A program made the position numbers and the translations under genes. This document shows positions 18,036-26,926 of a DNA stretch of 64,000 bases, piece by piece. Within the stretch, counting starts at the first letter, position 1; each line of letters opens with the position of its first letter. Source of the stretch: UBA8752 sp002172485 (GTDB lineage: Bacteria > Bacteroidota > Bacteroidia > Flavobacteriales_D > Sanyastnellaceae); contig JBELJZ010000003.1 of the NCBI GenBank assembly GCA_042089915.1, positions 62,001 through 126,000 on the forward strand, written 5' to 3'. The notes beneath the pieces are model-generated. The model saw only the letters and a program-made list of their open reading frames with translations, was not told where the DNA came from and searched no databases.

Positions 18036-21000
18036 TCAGCGGGTCAAGTTGATGAACCCTTTGATTTCCCGCTTCTCATTGGTCGATTCCGAATAAAGGA
18101 CGACCCGGTACGCGTACACCCCATCGAGGGCATAGTACCAAGCTGTGGGGTCCACCACCTCGTCGTCTGCTTGTCCAGCCCACCCGGTATCGACGTCCTT
18201 GGTGTGGAAGACCTCTTCGCCCCAGCGGTTGTAAACCCACATCTCGAAACGGTCGGGATCGATGTCTGTACCATACACCGCCCATAGGTCATTGAATCCG
18301 TCGTTGTTCGGCGTGAAGCTGTTGGGGATGAACACATTGAAGAAGTCGAAGATCTCAATGTTCCGGGTCACTTGGCTCTCACAACCGTTGGTGTCCAGCA
18401 CCGCCAAGGTCACGGGGTAGATGCCCCCTTGGCCCATCGGGAACGTGTACGTCGGATTCGGCTCGAAACTCGTCGCCTCCGGGTCGCTGATGATGAACGT
18501 CCAATCCCACTGGACCACGTTTGGGGATACGCTGCTCGTGAAATCGATGCGCGTCTCCGGCGCCGTGGTCGGCTGTGGTCCGGCATCGAAGCCCACGCTC
18601 GGCGGCGTGTACACTTGGATGTAGTTGTCTGCAATGGTCGTGTTGACACAGCCCGTGGTGGTGATCACCGACAGGGAGATGTCATAGACGCCGGGCTCCT
18701 CGAAAATGTGGACCGGAGCACCTTCAGCGCTCTGTCCGCCGTCTCCGAAATCCCAAGCGACACTCTGGACGAGGGTGGAAGGGATGCTGTGGGAGAAGGG
18801 AATCGCTTCTGGCACGCATCCCCGGGTGGGGTCCGCTGTCAAAGTCAGACCAAACGGCTGTTCTACTTCGACTTCCATGCAGGCCGTCACAGGTGGTGTG
18901 GTGCAAGCCTCGGAAACGGTCACACAAAACTCTCCGGTCAACGGGGGTACGAATCCAACTTGATTCTCCTCACCGTTGGCGAAGGCCACCCCGTCGTAAG
19001 TGAACTCGTAGGAATAACCGTTGCCCTCACCGCCCGTCACATTGACTGCAGACAGCATTACCTCGTCTCCCAAGCAGATCATGTCGTCACCATCGATGCC
19101 CACCGTGAAGCCGTCGTAAATGCCGACCGTAACAGAGCCCGGGAGGGTGATACACCCAGCAGCATCCGTACCCTGCACTTCGTAGGTCGTGGTGCCCGTC
19201 GGGCTGACCAAAATGGAGGCGCCCACACCGACAGGATCGCCATCGGACGTCCAATTGAATCCGTAAGGGCCGCCGGACGCCGCTTCAGCCGTCAACACAG
19301 CCGCACCTCCAATGCAAATGATGTCGTCCGGGCTGACCGTGATCCCGGGTGGTTCAGGATCAGCGAGGTCATAGTCAGAAGTGTAACTGCACCCGGTCTG
19401 GTCACTGACTTCCAACGTATAAGAGCCCGCTTCCAAGTTGTCAAACACCAGCAATCCTCCGCCGTAATTCTGCTGCTCCAGCACCCCAGTCGCATCGCTC
19501 AACACAACGTCCCACGGTCCATCTGCGGCGGGCTCGTTGATGTCGATTTGGATGCTGCCGTCCGTGATCAAGCAAGTCGGATCGCTGAAATCCGTCGAGT
19601 ACTCAAACCCGGGGACCACCAAAACCGTATCCGTCGTGGCACAATTCTCCAACCCAATGGGCTCCACAAAGACCACATACTCCGTTGGAGTGCCATCGAA
19701 CGTATTCACGGTGGGCTGAGCGCTGGTGGGGTTGGTCAAGTTGTCTGGGGGCTCCCAGCTCCAGTTGAACCCGCAAGCGTCCTGACCACAGCCGGCGCAC
19801 CAACTGACTTCAGAATAAGTTCCCGATCCACAGCTCACACTGCCGTCCGAGGTGAAGAGCACCGTCAAGCACCCGTCCGGGTTGGTGGCCATCACCGCCG
19901 ACTCCGGGTAGTCCCCAGTCAAGTCCACCAGCTGCGGTGCATTGATGTCAGACCCGTCAAACACCTGAATGTGGTCGAAGAAATTCTCGATCTGTCCATC
20001 GTAGAACAAGATGCTCATCATGGTGCCGTCCCCCGGGTTGTCCGGGCAATAGGTCCACGTGGTGTTCTCGTTGTTGTCGTAGCAGTAAGTGGTCGTGCCT
20101 TGATCTCCGCCACAGGGAGATGACCCCCCCCCCACAAAGGCGCCTTGCAACTGCACAGGATCGCCACAAAAGACCTGATCCGGACCCGCCGTGATGCTGT
20201 TTTCCGGACCTTCCACCACCTCGATACTGAGGGTCGTGTCAAAGGTGCAGCTGAAGTTGTTGGTGACCGTAAACGTGTAGTCATAGATGCCCGGTTCGTC
20301 CAGGATGATGTCGCAGTAATTCGCATCAAAGTCCTGGTTGATGATGCCAGGGCCCGTCCAGAACGAGCTGTCTGCATCGAGACCGATGGTCGGCGTGAAG
20401 GTGGTCACGCCAGGAATGAGCGCCGGATTGAGATTCAGGCCCCACTCAAAAATGTACCCGTTGTCAATGGCGAGGTTGTCGACCACCGAGAAGGTCCAGG
20501 TACCATTCAAAGGACATCCCACGAAATCACAGAGGTCGCCTTCTGAAGTGTAGATGCCCGGATTCGCGATGTTGTTGCTTTCTGCGTTGCCGGCGTTGTC
20601 CGTGTAGGTGACGTTGGTCCAGTTCGCATTGTCGTTGATGTTGGAGGCGATGTCCGGATTGGGACTCCACCCGTAATCGTACCCCGTTCCGGGCACATTG
20701 GTCCCATCGTCCACGGCCTCGCCGAGAAAGCATGCACCGCCACCATTGGGGTAGCTCATCAACGGCACCGTGGTCCCATCCGGACAGGTGATCGTCAAGT
20801 CCAAGTCCCCCATGTAGCTGTGCTCCATGTTGACCGTGATCGACAACAGGTCATCACAACTCTCCAAGGTCTCACCATCCTCGAAGAAATCGAAGTTGAG
20901 CTCACTGGAATAGCTGAAACCAGCGCCATCGGCGAGGTACGTCTCTCCCGCCACAACCTGAGGAGGCAGTGCCGTCCACGTGACACTCTGCACCGGATTG

Positions 21001-21851
21001 CCATCGACGAATGCCGGACTGCCTGCACACACCGGCGTGCTCTGAAAACTGTTGAACAGCGGAATGGTGCTGACCAGAACCTGCAAGGGTTGCAGGTTGA
21101 GCGACACGCAACCATTGTTGTCGATCACACTCAAGTTGACGACGTACTCACCCGGCTCATCGAAACTGTGGGTCACGTTGCCACTGTTGTCCAAGGTGTC
21201 GATCGTACCGTCGTCGAAATTCCAGATCCAATTCTCCAGGTTGAAACCAGGCTCCGCAACAGAGCCGGCGTCGCCGAAGGTGATGGGCTCATTGAGGCAA
21301 ACCCCGATGGACAAGGAATCCGGGTTCGGAAGCGGCGGATCCACGATCGAGCTGGCCGATGTTGGCGTGGCACAAGGCGTTGTGCAACTGATGTTGGCCT
21401 CCCATCCCGGGGCAGCGTCATTGGCCGGGCCGTTGTCCTGGAAGACAAACGTCAAGCATCCCGTCGGGTTGTTCACGGTCGCCGTGACCGGCAAACCCTG
21501 AAGGTTGTTTCCGGTGTAATTGCCCATCGACGGAGAACCGGCATCCGGTCCGTCATAAATGAACAGGTAGTCACTGTTGTTGGGGTTGGGGTTGGTTTGG
21601 AGACCGAACGCCACAAAACTGACCGACACGGCATCGCCCGGATTGTCCGGACAGATGGTGTAGGTGAAGTTCGCATCCGGGTAGGGGTTGCCCGTCCCAT
21701 CTTCGGAGTTTCCGGCATCAACGAAAATTCCAGCACAGGTCTCGACGGTCTCGTCGCCCATGATGAAAAATTGGGCCTGCATGGCCCCCGTTCCCATGAC
21801 AAGGAACAGGGTGAAAAAGGCACGGAGGATCTGGTTTCGGATCATGCGCAT
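18036..21851 (-). CDS. Giant PKD-domain adhesin with T9SS type B sorting domain
   Basis: The 1271-residue protein starts with a signal peptide (GAMQAQ). Domains in order: a CUB-like module (about 20-150), a PKD domain (WNFDDG, then HSFDEPGEYVVNLSV), a proprotein-convertase P-like module (SYMGDLDLTITCPDG), a second CUB-like module (CPDNPGDG near 590), several Ig-like repeats, a second clear PKD domain (WDFGDGG with FEEPGVYDISLSV) and the gliding-motility-associated C-terminal domain (IPNSFTPNNDGFND, YNRWGEEVF, ending INLTR). That last domain directs export by type IX secretion and attachment or release at the surface. ATG 21851 is preceded by a CACCTTTG box; ATG 21845 is also possible. The order sigma factor, membrane PKD protein, adhesin on one strand suggests joint regulation. 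The coding strand holds a G10 tract. Confidence 0.92.
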   Translation of the reverse strand: MRMIRNQILRAFFTLFLVMGTGAMQAQFFIMGDETVETCAGIFVDAGNSEDGTGNPYPDANFTYTICPDNPGDAVSVSFVAFGLQTNPNPNNSDYLFIYDGPDAGSPSMGNYTGNNLQGLPVTATVNNPTGCLTFVFQDNGPANDAAPGWEANISCTTPCATPTSASSIVDPPLPNPDSLSIGVCLNEPITFGDAGSVAEPGFNLENWIWNFDDGTIDTLDNSGNVTHSFDEPGEYVVNLSVIDNNGCVSLNLQPLQVLVSTIPLFNSFQSTPVCAGSPAFVDGNPVQSVTWTALPPQVVAGETYLADGAGFSYSSELNFDFFEDGETLESCDDLLSITVNMEHSYMGDLDLTITCPDGTTVPLMSYPNGGGACFLGEAVDDGTNVPGTGYDYGWSPNPDIASNINDNANWTNVTYTDNAGNAESNNIANPGIYTSEGDLCDFVGCPLNGTWTFSVVDNLAIDNGYIFEWGLNLNPALIPGVTTFTPTIGLDADSSFWTGPGIINQDFDANYCDIILDEPGIYDYTFTVTNNFSCTFDTTLSIEVVEGPENSITAGPDQVFCGDPVQLQGAFVGGGSSPCGGDQGTTTYCYDNNENTTWTYCPDNPGDGTMMSILFYDGQIENFFDHIQVFDGSDINAPQLVDLTGDYPESAVMATNPDGCLTVLFTSDGSVSCGSGTYSEVSWCAGCGQDACGFNWSWEPPDNLTNPTSAQPTVNTFDGTPTEYVVFVEPIGLENCATTDTVLVVPGFEYSTDFSDPTCLITDGSIQIDINEPAADGPWDVVLSDATGVLEQQNYGGGLLVFDNLEAGSYTLEVSDQTGCSYTSDYDLADPEPPGITVSPDDIICIGGAAVLTAEAASGGPYGFNWTSDGDPVGVGASILVSPTGTTTYEVQGTDAAGCITLPGSVTVGIYDGFTVGIDGDDMICLGDEVMLSAVNVTGGEGNGYSYEFTYDGVAFANGEENQVGFVPPLTGEFCVTVSEACTTPPVTACMEVEVEQPFGLTLTADPTRGCVPEAIPFSHSIPSTLVQSVAWDFGDGGQSAEGAPVHIFEEPGVYDISLSVITTTGCVNTTIADNYIQVYTPPSVGFDAGPQPTTAPETRIDFTSSVSPNVVQWDWTFIISDPEATSFEPNPTYTFPMGQGGIYPVTLAVLDTNGCESQVTRNIEIFDFFNVFIPNSFTPNNDGFNDLWAVYGTDIDPDRFEMWVYNRWGEEVFHTKDVDTGWAGQADDEVVDPTAWYYALDGVYAYRVVLYSESTNEKREIKGFINLTR
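20124..20133 (-). repeat. G10 homopolymer tract inside the adhesin gene
   Basis: Ten consecutive C on the plus strand read as ten G on the coding strand and encode Gly-Gly-Gly within AFVGGGSSP. A change of one unit would shift the frame and truncate the adhesin near its middle, before the sorting domain. A C9 run in gyrB (near 61112) shows that such tracts are not unique to surface genes. Confidence 0.75.
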
Positions 21852-21860
21852 GGTAAGCTG

Positions 21861-21868
21861 CAAAGGTG
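21861..21868 (-). promoter_or_regulatory. Putative -7 box CACCTTTG for the adhesin gene
   Basis: On the minus strand CACCTTTG matches TAnnTTTG at all but the first base and is followed by CAG. It ends 9 bases before the ATG at 21851. If used, the adhesin has its own promoter within the 93-base gap after the PKD membrane protein gene. Confidence 0.4.
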
Positions 21869-21944
21869 GAACCCGTCCGGCATTCCATTCGTTGCTTTTA
21901 GCAGAAACATCCCACGGATAAATGTGTGCAGTGGGAAAGGGAGG

Positions 21945-23234
21945 TCATTCGACCACCACCTCATCGGAGAAATAGGACGGTCCCACTTCGCCCTGAAGGA
22001 CTGCAGTCCAACGGAAACGCTCGCCAGGCTGGGCTCTCCCCCCATCGGGCAGCCCCCCATCCCAAGCTTGAATCTCCACCGTCTCATGGACGATGTGGCC
22101 CGTGGTGTCTTCCACTCGGAACACAAAGGACAGGTCCTCGTTCATCAACTTTCTCGGGAAAAACGTGTCGTAGCGTCCGTCTCCATCCGGGCTGAACCTG
22201 GCCGAAGCCCCCAATCCGAAGCGACTGCCCACTTCAATGTCATGGGTGGCCACGCTTTGACAACCCTCGGGTGAGCTGGCCACCAATTGGATGCGGTGCT
22301 CTCCTACTCTTGGCAAGTCAAAGGCCACCGACTCCCCCGCCAAACTCGACTCGCCGTCCACCACCCACGTTGCCGAGGCGGCGTCACGGCTTCGGTTCCG
22401 CAGTGCAATGCGCGGGACCGTGGCTGCGGTCGCGGGCACTTCCCAGGTGAAATCCGCTTCCGGCTTGGGGTGGATGGTGACGAGATTCTCAATGGTCCGC
22501 GTGCGGATCAATCCGTCGCTGATGCGGGTGACACTCAGCGTGATGTCATAGGTCCCCGGCGCCTTGAAGACATGCCGTGGGCTGGATTGGCTGCTGAATT
22601 GACCATCGCCAAAATTCCAAAGGACCCGCACCTCTTTCATAGGCTGGCCCATCCGAAAGCCGATTTCCGTGCCGACGCAGGCCGCTTTGATGTCGGTCTC
22701 AAACGCTGCAGCGCGCTCTGCAGGCAAACTGGCCCAATCTTCTGGAACCGGAGTCAACTCCACCTCCTCTGGAGCAGCTTCCGCGATACCCGGCTCGGAT
22801 TCCAACACCTCAGACCCCACTGTCTCAGTGCTTTCGTCAAAGAGGATGGACATGTCGTCCACAGACGGCTCGCTCCCTGTCACGTTCAACGCCGACTCGC
22901 TTGCATTCTCAGAGGCCGTATTTGCGGAGGGCTCGGCTGAGATATCCTCAGAAGCCGAATTGGCTGTCGGAGACATGTCCACCGCATCGAGTGTGGGCTC
23001 CACTGGATCTGTAAACCACAAGGCGCCACCAATCATCGCCGCTCCAGCCACAGGGCCGATGATCCAACGCCAAGATGCTGCGGCTGCGCCACCTGCTGCG
23101 CCACCCGCCATCGCGGTTTGCATGGTGGCCCAACTCGGGGCCGCCAGTCCGGGCGCCTTCCGCAAAGTCTTCTTCAGCCCCTGCTCAAAGCCCCCCACCG
23201 GCTTTTTCCGTTTGTTGTCGCGTTCTTCGCTCAC
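21945..23234 (-). CDS. Single-pass membrane PKD protein, putative partner of the ECF sigma factor
   Basis: The 429-residue protein has a basic cytoplasmic segment of about 53 residues, one membrane segment near 54-75, an acidic Ser/Glu-rich linker, and a periplasmic PKD domain (VLWNFGDGQ, then FKAPGTYDITLSV). The C-terminal region (ARFSPDGDGRYDTFFP, then VEDTTGHIVHE and WDGGLPDGG) looks like a degenerate copy of the T9SS type B sorting domain. The GTG start overlaps the sigma factor stop as GTGA, the usual arrangement for a sigma/anti-sigma pair. There is no recognised zinc-binding or FecR-type anti-sigma domain, so the regulatory role is inferred from context. Confidence 0.78.
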   Translation of the reverse strand: MSEERDNKRKKPVGGFEQGLKKTLRKAPGLAAPSWATMQTAMAGGAAGGAAAASWRWIIGPVAGAAMIGGALWFTDPVEPTLDAVDMSPTANSASEDISAEPSANTASENASESALNVTGSEPSVDDMSILFDESTETVGSEVLESEPGIAEAAPEEVELTPVPEDWASLPAERAAAFETDIKAACVGTEIGFRMGQPMKEVRVLWNFGDGQFSSQSSPRHVFKAPGTYDITLSVTRISDGLIRTRTIENLVTIHPKPEADFTWEVPATAATVPRIALRNRSRDAASATWVVDGESSLAGESVAFDLPRVGEHRIQLVASSPEGCQSVATHDIEVGSRFGLGASARFSPDGDGRYDTFFPRKLMNEDLSFVFRVEDTTGHIVHETVEIQAWDGGLPDGGRAQPGERFRWTAVLQGEVGPSYFSDEVVVE

Positions 23235-23830
23235 TGCGTCTTCAATTTTTCCCGAAGCCACTCCCGCAAATTGCGGCGTGCTTTGGCGTAGTTCGATTTC
23301 GACGTCCCCTCCGAGATTCCGAGTTCCGCCGCAATCTCCCGATGGCTGTATTCCTCAATCGCATAGAGGTTGAACACCGCCCGGTACATCGGCGTCAATC
23401 GCTCCATCGCGTCGAGGATGTCCTTCTGGGTGAGACCTGCCCACTCCGGACCGGTCTCCACATCCGGGTACATCGTATCAGAAAACACATCGAGCATCTC
23501 CTCGTTCTCTCCCACCCACTGCAAGTGCTTGGCGGCACGAAGTGAATCGATGGCCAGATTGACCATGATGCGCCTCATCCATCCCTCGAAGGACCCCTTG
23601 AAGGTGTACCCGCCAATGTTGCCGAACACCTTGATGAATCCATCCTGCAGAACGTCCAACGCCTCCTGCTCACCAGGGATATACCGGCGAATGGCCAACA
23701 GCATCCGACCGGCAAATGCCTCGTAGATGTACTGTTGTCCCCGAACATCCTGCTGCTGCGCGAGCCGAATCCAGCTCCTCAGCTGGTCCTTCTCTGGAAG
23801 GTTGGACGATGGGTTGACGAAATGACGCAC
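23231..23830 (-). CDS. ECF-type RNA polymerase sigma factor
   Basis: The 199-residue protein has region 2 (LDVLQDGFIKVFGNIGGY, GWMRRIMVNLAIDSLR) and region 4 with a helix-turn-helix (YSHREIAAELGISEGTSKSN YAKAR). This is the layout of sigma-70 family ECF factors common in Bacteroidota. The start is uncertain: GTG 23830 gives the full region 2, and no ATG lies close by in frame. It overlaps the downstream PKD membrane gene and is divergent from mnmA. Its target promoters are unknown; the adhesin two genes downstream is a natural candidate. Confidence 0.9.
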   Translation of the reverse strand: MRHFVNPSSNLPEKDQLRSWIRLAQQQDVRGQQYIYEAFAGRMLLAIRRYIPGEQEALDVLQDGFIKVFGNIGGYTFKGSFEGWMRRIMVNLAIDSLRAAKHLQWVGENEEMLDVFSDTMYPDVETGPEWAGLTQKDILDAMERLTPMYRAVFNLYAIEEYSHREIAAELGISEGTSKSNYAKARRNLREWLREKLKTQ

Positions 23831-23935
23831 GATTGGTTGCCCCTTGGTCTCCGCCCAGCCACAAACTCATGTGGGCTTCACCACGGTTTGGGACAATATC
23901 GCCAAGGGAACGCACTTCCGGTCACCGGTCCGCTT

Positions 23936-23943
23936 TAGTTTCG
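23936..23943 (+). promoter_or_regulatory. Putative -7 box TAGTTTCG for mnmA
   Basis: TAGTTTCG matches TAnnTTTG with C for T at position 7, a variant seen several times in this window. Only 4 bases (CACC) separate it from the mnmA ATG. Confidence 0.45.
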
Positions 23944-23947
23944 CACC

Positions 23948-25099
23948 ATGCGCGTGGTCGTTGGACTTTCAGGGGGCGTCGACAGCAGTGTCGCAGCCCA
24001 TTTGCTCCAGGAGCAGGGCCATGAGGTCATCGGCTTGTTCATGCGCAATTGGGTCGACGACTCAGTCACCATCGACAACGCCTGCCCATGGGTAGACGAT
24101 GCCAATGACGCCCTGCTTGTGGCCCAGCACCTCGGCATTCCATTCCAGGTCATCGACCTGTCCGATGCATACCGCACTCGGATCGTGGACCACATGTTTG
24201 CGGAGTACGCCGCCGGCAGGACCCCCAACCCCGATGTGCTCTGCAACCGAGAAATCAAGTTTGACCTCTTCCGCGCCGCGGCCAAGCAGCTCGGTGCGGA
24301 TGCCGTGGCCACGGGTCATTACTGCCGCCGAAACACCACGGGCGAGGGCATGCACCAACTGCTGGCTGGTGTCGATGGCAACAAGGACCAGAGCTATTTT
24401 CTGTGCCAGGTGCAACAAGACCAATTGGCCGACGCCTTGTTTCCCGTGGGTGAGCTCGAAAAGCCCGAGGTGCGGCGAATCGCTGAATCCATCGGCCTGC
24501 CCACCGCCCATAAAAAAGACAGCCAAGGGCTTTGCTTTGTGGGCAAGGTGAAGCTCCCTGAATTTCTGCAGCAACAGCTCGAGGTCCAGCACGGCCCGAT
24601 TCTCGAAGTGCCCGCATCCGCCGTGCAACCCGGCGCACACCCTTGGTCTGCGCCCGAGTTCGCACATGCCGATGCCGTGGAGATCGGCACCCATCCCGGC
24701 GCCCACTTCTTCACCATCGGACAACGGCGCGGGCTGAATGTCGGCGGGCATGTGGAGCCCCTCTTTGTCATCGGAAAGGACATGGAGCGCAACGCATTGT
24801 ATGTCGGAGAATCCGACCGCCACCCCGGACTGATTCGGTCCGGATTGTCCATGGCCTCAGAGGACGTCCATTGGATTCGACCCGATCGCGCCCCAGAACC
24901 CGCTGCCCCCATGAAGGTGCTGGCCCGGTTCCGGTACCGTCAGCCTTTGCAGCCGGCCACCCTCACCATGGGTACACCTGGTGAGCCGGTCACCCTGGTT
25001 TTTGAGTCGCCCCAAAGCGGCATCGCATCCGGGCAGTTTGCCGCATGGCACGACGCGGAGACCGGCGAGGAAGTGCTCGGCAGTGGCGTCATCGCATGA
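23948..25099 (+). CDS. mnmA: tRNA-specific 2-thiouridylase MnmA
   Basis: The 383-residue product is MnmA, which thiolates U34 of Lys, Glu and Gln tRNAs. Motifs are the PP-loop SGGVDSS at residues 8-14, GLFMRNW, the first catalytic Cys in VLCNREIKF, the ATGHY motif and the second Cys in SQGLCFVGKV. IGQRRGLNVGG marks the tRNA-binding central domain, and a C-terminal beta-barrel follows. The length is typical. It converges on the GT2 gene with a gap of 15 bases. Confidence 0.96.
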   Translation: MRVVVGLSGGVDSSVAAHLLQEQGHEVIGLFMRNWVDDSVTIDNACPWVDDANDALLVAQHLGIPFQVIDLSDAYRTRIVDHMFAEYAAGRTPNPDVLCNREIKFDLFRAAAKQLGADAVATGHYCRRNTTGEGMHQLLAGVDGNKDQSYFLCQVQQDQLADALFPVGELEKPEVRRIAESIGLPTAHKKDSQGLCFVGKVKLPEFLQQQLEVQHGPILEVPASAVQPGAHPWSAPEFAHADAVEIGTHPGAHFFTIGQRRGLNVGGHVEPLFVIGKDMERNALYVGESDRHPGLIRSGLSMASEDVHWIRPDRAPEPAAPMKVLARFRYRQPLQPATLTMGTPGEPVTLVFESPQSGIASGQFAAWHDAETGEEVLGSGVIA

Positions 25100-25114
25100 G
25101 TCCGGCGCGCGGAT

Positions 25115-26098
25115 TCAAATGCGGTCTTTCAGCAAGTAGTGGTTGCGGGCGGGTGCATTGCGCGTGACCAATTCTCCCAGGAACCCGGCCAGGAAGAGCT
25201 GAACCCCCATGACCATGAAGACCAAGGCGACGTAAAACGCACTGATGTCGGCGATGTTCTTGGCCTCGATCTCTTGGCTGATGGCCCACAGCTTGTAGCC
25301 CCCAATGGCGCCAAACAAGCCAAAGCCCACAAGAAACATGAGTATCCCGAGCACGCCGAAGAGGTGCATGGGCTTGTGGCCGAAGCGGCCAATGAAGGCG
25401 ATGGTCAACAAATCCAGGAAGCCATTGACAAACCGTTCGAGACCGAATTTCGTCGTGCCGTACTTCCTGGCGCGGTGCTGGACCACTTGCTCCCCAATCT
25501 TCGAAAAGCCCGCTTGCTTGGCGAGAACGGGGATGTAACGGTGCATTTCACCGTTGACTTCCACCGCCCGAACCACCTCCCTGCGGTAGGCTTTCAATCC
25601 GCAATTGAAGTCGTGCAGGTGAATGCCGCTGACCTTGCGGGTGGCCCAGTTGTACACCTTGGTGGGCAGGGTCTTGCTCAGCGGGTCGTACCGTTTCTTC
25701 TTCCAGCCACTGACCAGGTCGAAGCCCTCTTCCAACACCTTTCGTTCCAGCTCGAGCACCTCATCCGGACTGTCCTGCAAATCGGCGTCCATGGTGATGA
25801 CCACGGTCCCCCGGACCACGCGGAAGCCGGTGTGAAGCGCAGCGCTTTTGCCTTGATTTCGGGCAAAGCTGATGCCCACCACCCGATTTGGATAAGTCGA
25901 CTTGAGCTGCTGAACGACCTCCCAGGAGCCATCGGTGGACCCGTCGTCCACAAAGACTACCTCGTAGTCGCGTTCGGCGAGGACCCGATCGATCCACGCC
26001 ATCAATTCCGGCAAGCTCTCCTCCTCATTGAACAGGGGAACCACGATGCTCAGGTCGAGCTCGGGGCGGGCCGAAGCAGTCAGGTCATTCGTGTCCAC
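25115..26098 (-). CDS. GT2 family glycosyltransferase, DPM1/GtrB-like with two C-terminal membrane segments
   Basis: The 327-residue protein has a GT-A catalytic domain: SIVVPLFNEEESLPEL, VFVDDGSTDGS, TMDADLQDSPD (the DxD) and the acceptor loop FNCGLKAYRREVV. Two membrane hairpins follow (about 232-262 and 270-305). This group transfers a sugar from a nucleotide donor to polyprenyl phosphate on the cytoplasmic face. The GTG start at 26098 leaves a normal N-terminus. It lies 39 bases downstream of a DUF4199 gene, a pairing that is common in Bacteroidota. The product could supply lipid-linked sugar to GT-C enzymes such as the one at 11394, but that is an inference. Confidence 0.88.
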   Translation of the reverse strand: MDTNDLTASARPELDLSIVVPLFNEEESLPELMAWIDRVLAERDYEVVFVDDGSTDGSWEVVQQLKSTYPNRVVGISFARNQGKSAALHTGFRVVRGTVVITMDADLQDSPDEVLELERKVLEEGFDLVSGWKKKRYDPLSKTLPTKVYNWATRKVSGIHLHDFNCGLKAYRREVVRAVEVNGEMHRYIPVLAKQAGFSKIGEQVVQHRARKYGTTKFGLERFVNGFLDLLTIAFIGRFGHKPMHLFGVLGILMFLVGFGLFGAIGGYKLWAISQEIEAKNIADISAFYVALVFMVMGVQLFLAGFLGELVTRNAPARNHYLLKDRI

Positions 26099-26137
26099 GG
26101 AAGGTAATCTTGGATGGGATTGGCAAGATACGACCCC

Positions 26138-26752
26138 TTATCCCTTGAACCCGTCTGACTCGGCCGTACGACGGAGGATGGCTGCCACCACCAAGGCCAC
26201 AATGGCCACCCACAGCATGCCGGTCAATGCGTCCACAACTTGCCCACCCGGGGAGATGGACCACACGGCCTGGTCGCGGACCAGGTCCTCCATGGACATT
26301 CCCTCGATTTCAGCGGGCATGCCCCCGTCCAAACCGAAGGCCGAGAACGCCTCCATGGATTTCCCGAGCACGAGATCGGCATAAGCGTCCACCAAATCCG
26401 GACGGAGAATTTGAAAAAACACCAGCAAAAAGAGGTTGTACCCGATGCGGGCCAACCAACCTGCCAGAAACGCCAAGCCGAAGGCACGCCCGAAGGCCAA
26501 ACCGCCTTCTTCCCGGCGCACCGTCAACAACACCATCACCATGACCGCCACGACGACCATCAATACGTAGGGTGTCGACCAATTGCCCAGCAACCAATCG
26601 AACTGAATCAAGTAGGCCACGACGTAGCCTGCCATGACGAGCAGGCCACCGGCGAGGGCATGGCCCCACAGCGCGGAAGGAATGGTCGGGTGCGCAGTGC
26701 CCTTGGCGGCACTGGTCTGTTCGAGGTGTTCAGAATCCGAGACGTTGGACAT
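26138..26752 (-). CDS. DUF4199 membrane protein
   Basis: The 204-residue product has four membrane segments (around residues 30-50, 58-77, 88-112 and 175-195) and the DUF4199 pattern, including EEGGLAFGRAFGLAFLAGW and the terminal MLWVAIVALVVAAIL. The family has no established function. An open frame extends far upstream on this strand to 29509, but that part is antisense to three clear genes; the ATG at 26752 begins the real protein. The gene is followed by the GT2 gene on the same strand. Confidence 0.82.
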   Translation of the reverse strand: MSNVSDSEHLEQTSAAKGTAHPTIPSALWGHALAGGLLVMAGYVVAYLIQFDWLLGNWSTPYVLMVVVAVMVMVLLTVRREEGGLAFGRAFGLAFLAGWLARIGYNLFLLVFFQILRPDLVDAYADLVLGKSMEAFSAFGLDGGMPAEIEGMSMEDLVRDQAVWSISPGGQVVDALTGMLWVAIVALVVAAILRRTAESDGFKG

Positions 26753-26802
26753 GGTATCGAATGATGTTGCCCGACGAAAATACACTTCCCCCCTTCCTGC
26801 GC

Positions 26803-26810
26803 TACATTTG
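26803..26810 (+). promoter_or_regulatory. -7 box TACATTTG of the SRP RNA gene
   Basis: TACATTTG matches the Bacteroidota -7 element exactly. The inferred 5' end of the SRP RNA (the base that pairs with its 3' end) lies 5 to 7 bases further on, which gives a useful local estimate of promoter-to-start distance. No clear -33 TTTG is visible. Confidence 0.65.
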
Positions 26811-26814
26811 CCAC

Positions 26815-26917
26815 GGAGGGCAAGTCTCCCACGGCCAGCTCCCACTGAATCCCCCAGGGCCGGAAGGCAGCAAGGGCAGGTGGTCGTAGCGGTGCGATGG
26901 GAATCGCTTGCCCTCTC
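26815..26917 (+). ncRNA. ffs: Signal recognition particle RNA, small 4.5S type
   Basis: The conserved SRP core is present: GGGCCGGAAGGCAGCAAGGG, with the asymmetric loop and GGAA-type apex, and the upstream half CCCACTGAATCCCCC. The ends pair through GAGGGCAAG (26817-26825) and CTTGCCCTC (26908-26916), making a single long hairpin of about 100 bases. A T6 run follows at once as the terminator. The RNA works with Ffh in cotranslational membrane targeting. The SDR gene starts 10 bases beyond. Confidence 0.93.
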
Positions 26918-26923
26918 TTTTTT
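26918..26923 (+). terminator. T-run terminating the SRP RNA
   Basis: T6 follows the closing stem of the SRP RNA hairpin directly, so the RNA itself serves as an intrinsic terminator. Confidence 0.7.
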
Positions 26924-26926
26924 CCC

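Noticed and set aside
18372..20123. A 583-codon plus-strand open frame
   Set aside because: It is antisense to the PKD adhesin, which has an intact signal peptide and sorting domain. The product looks like shadow sequence rich in Arg and His.
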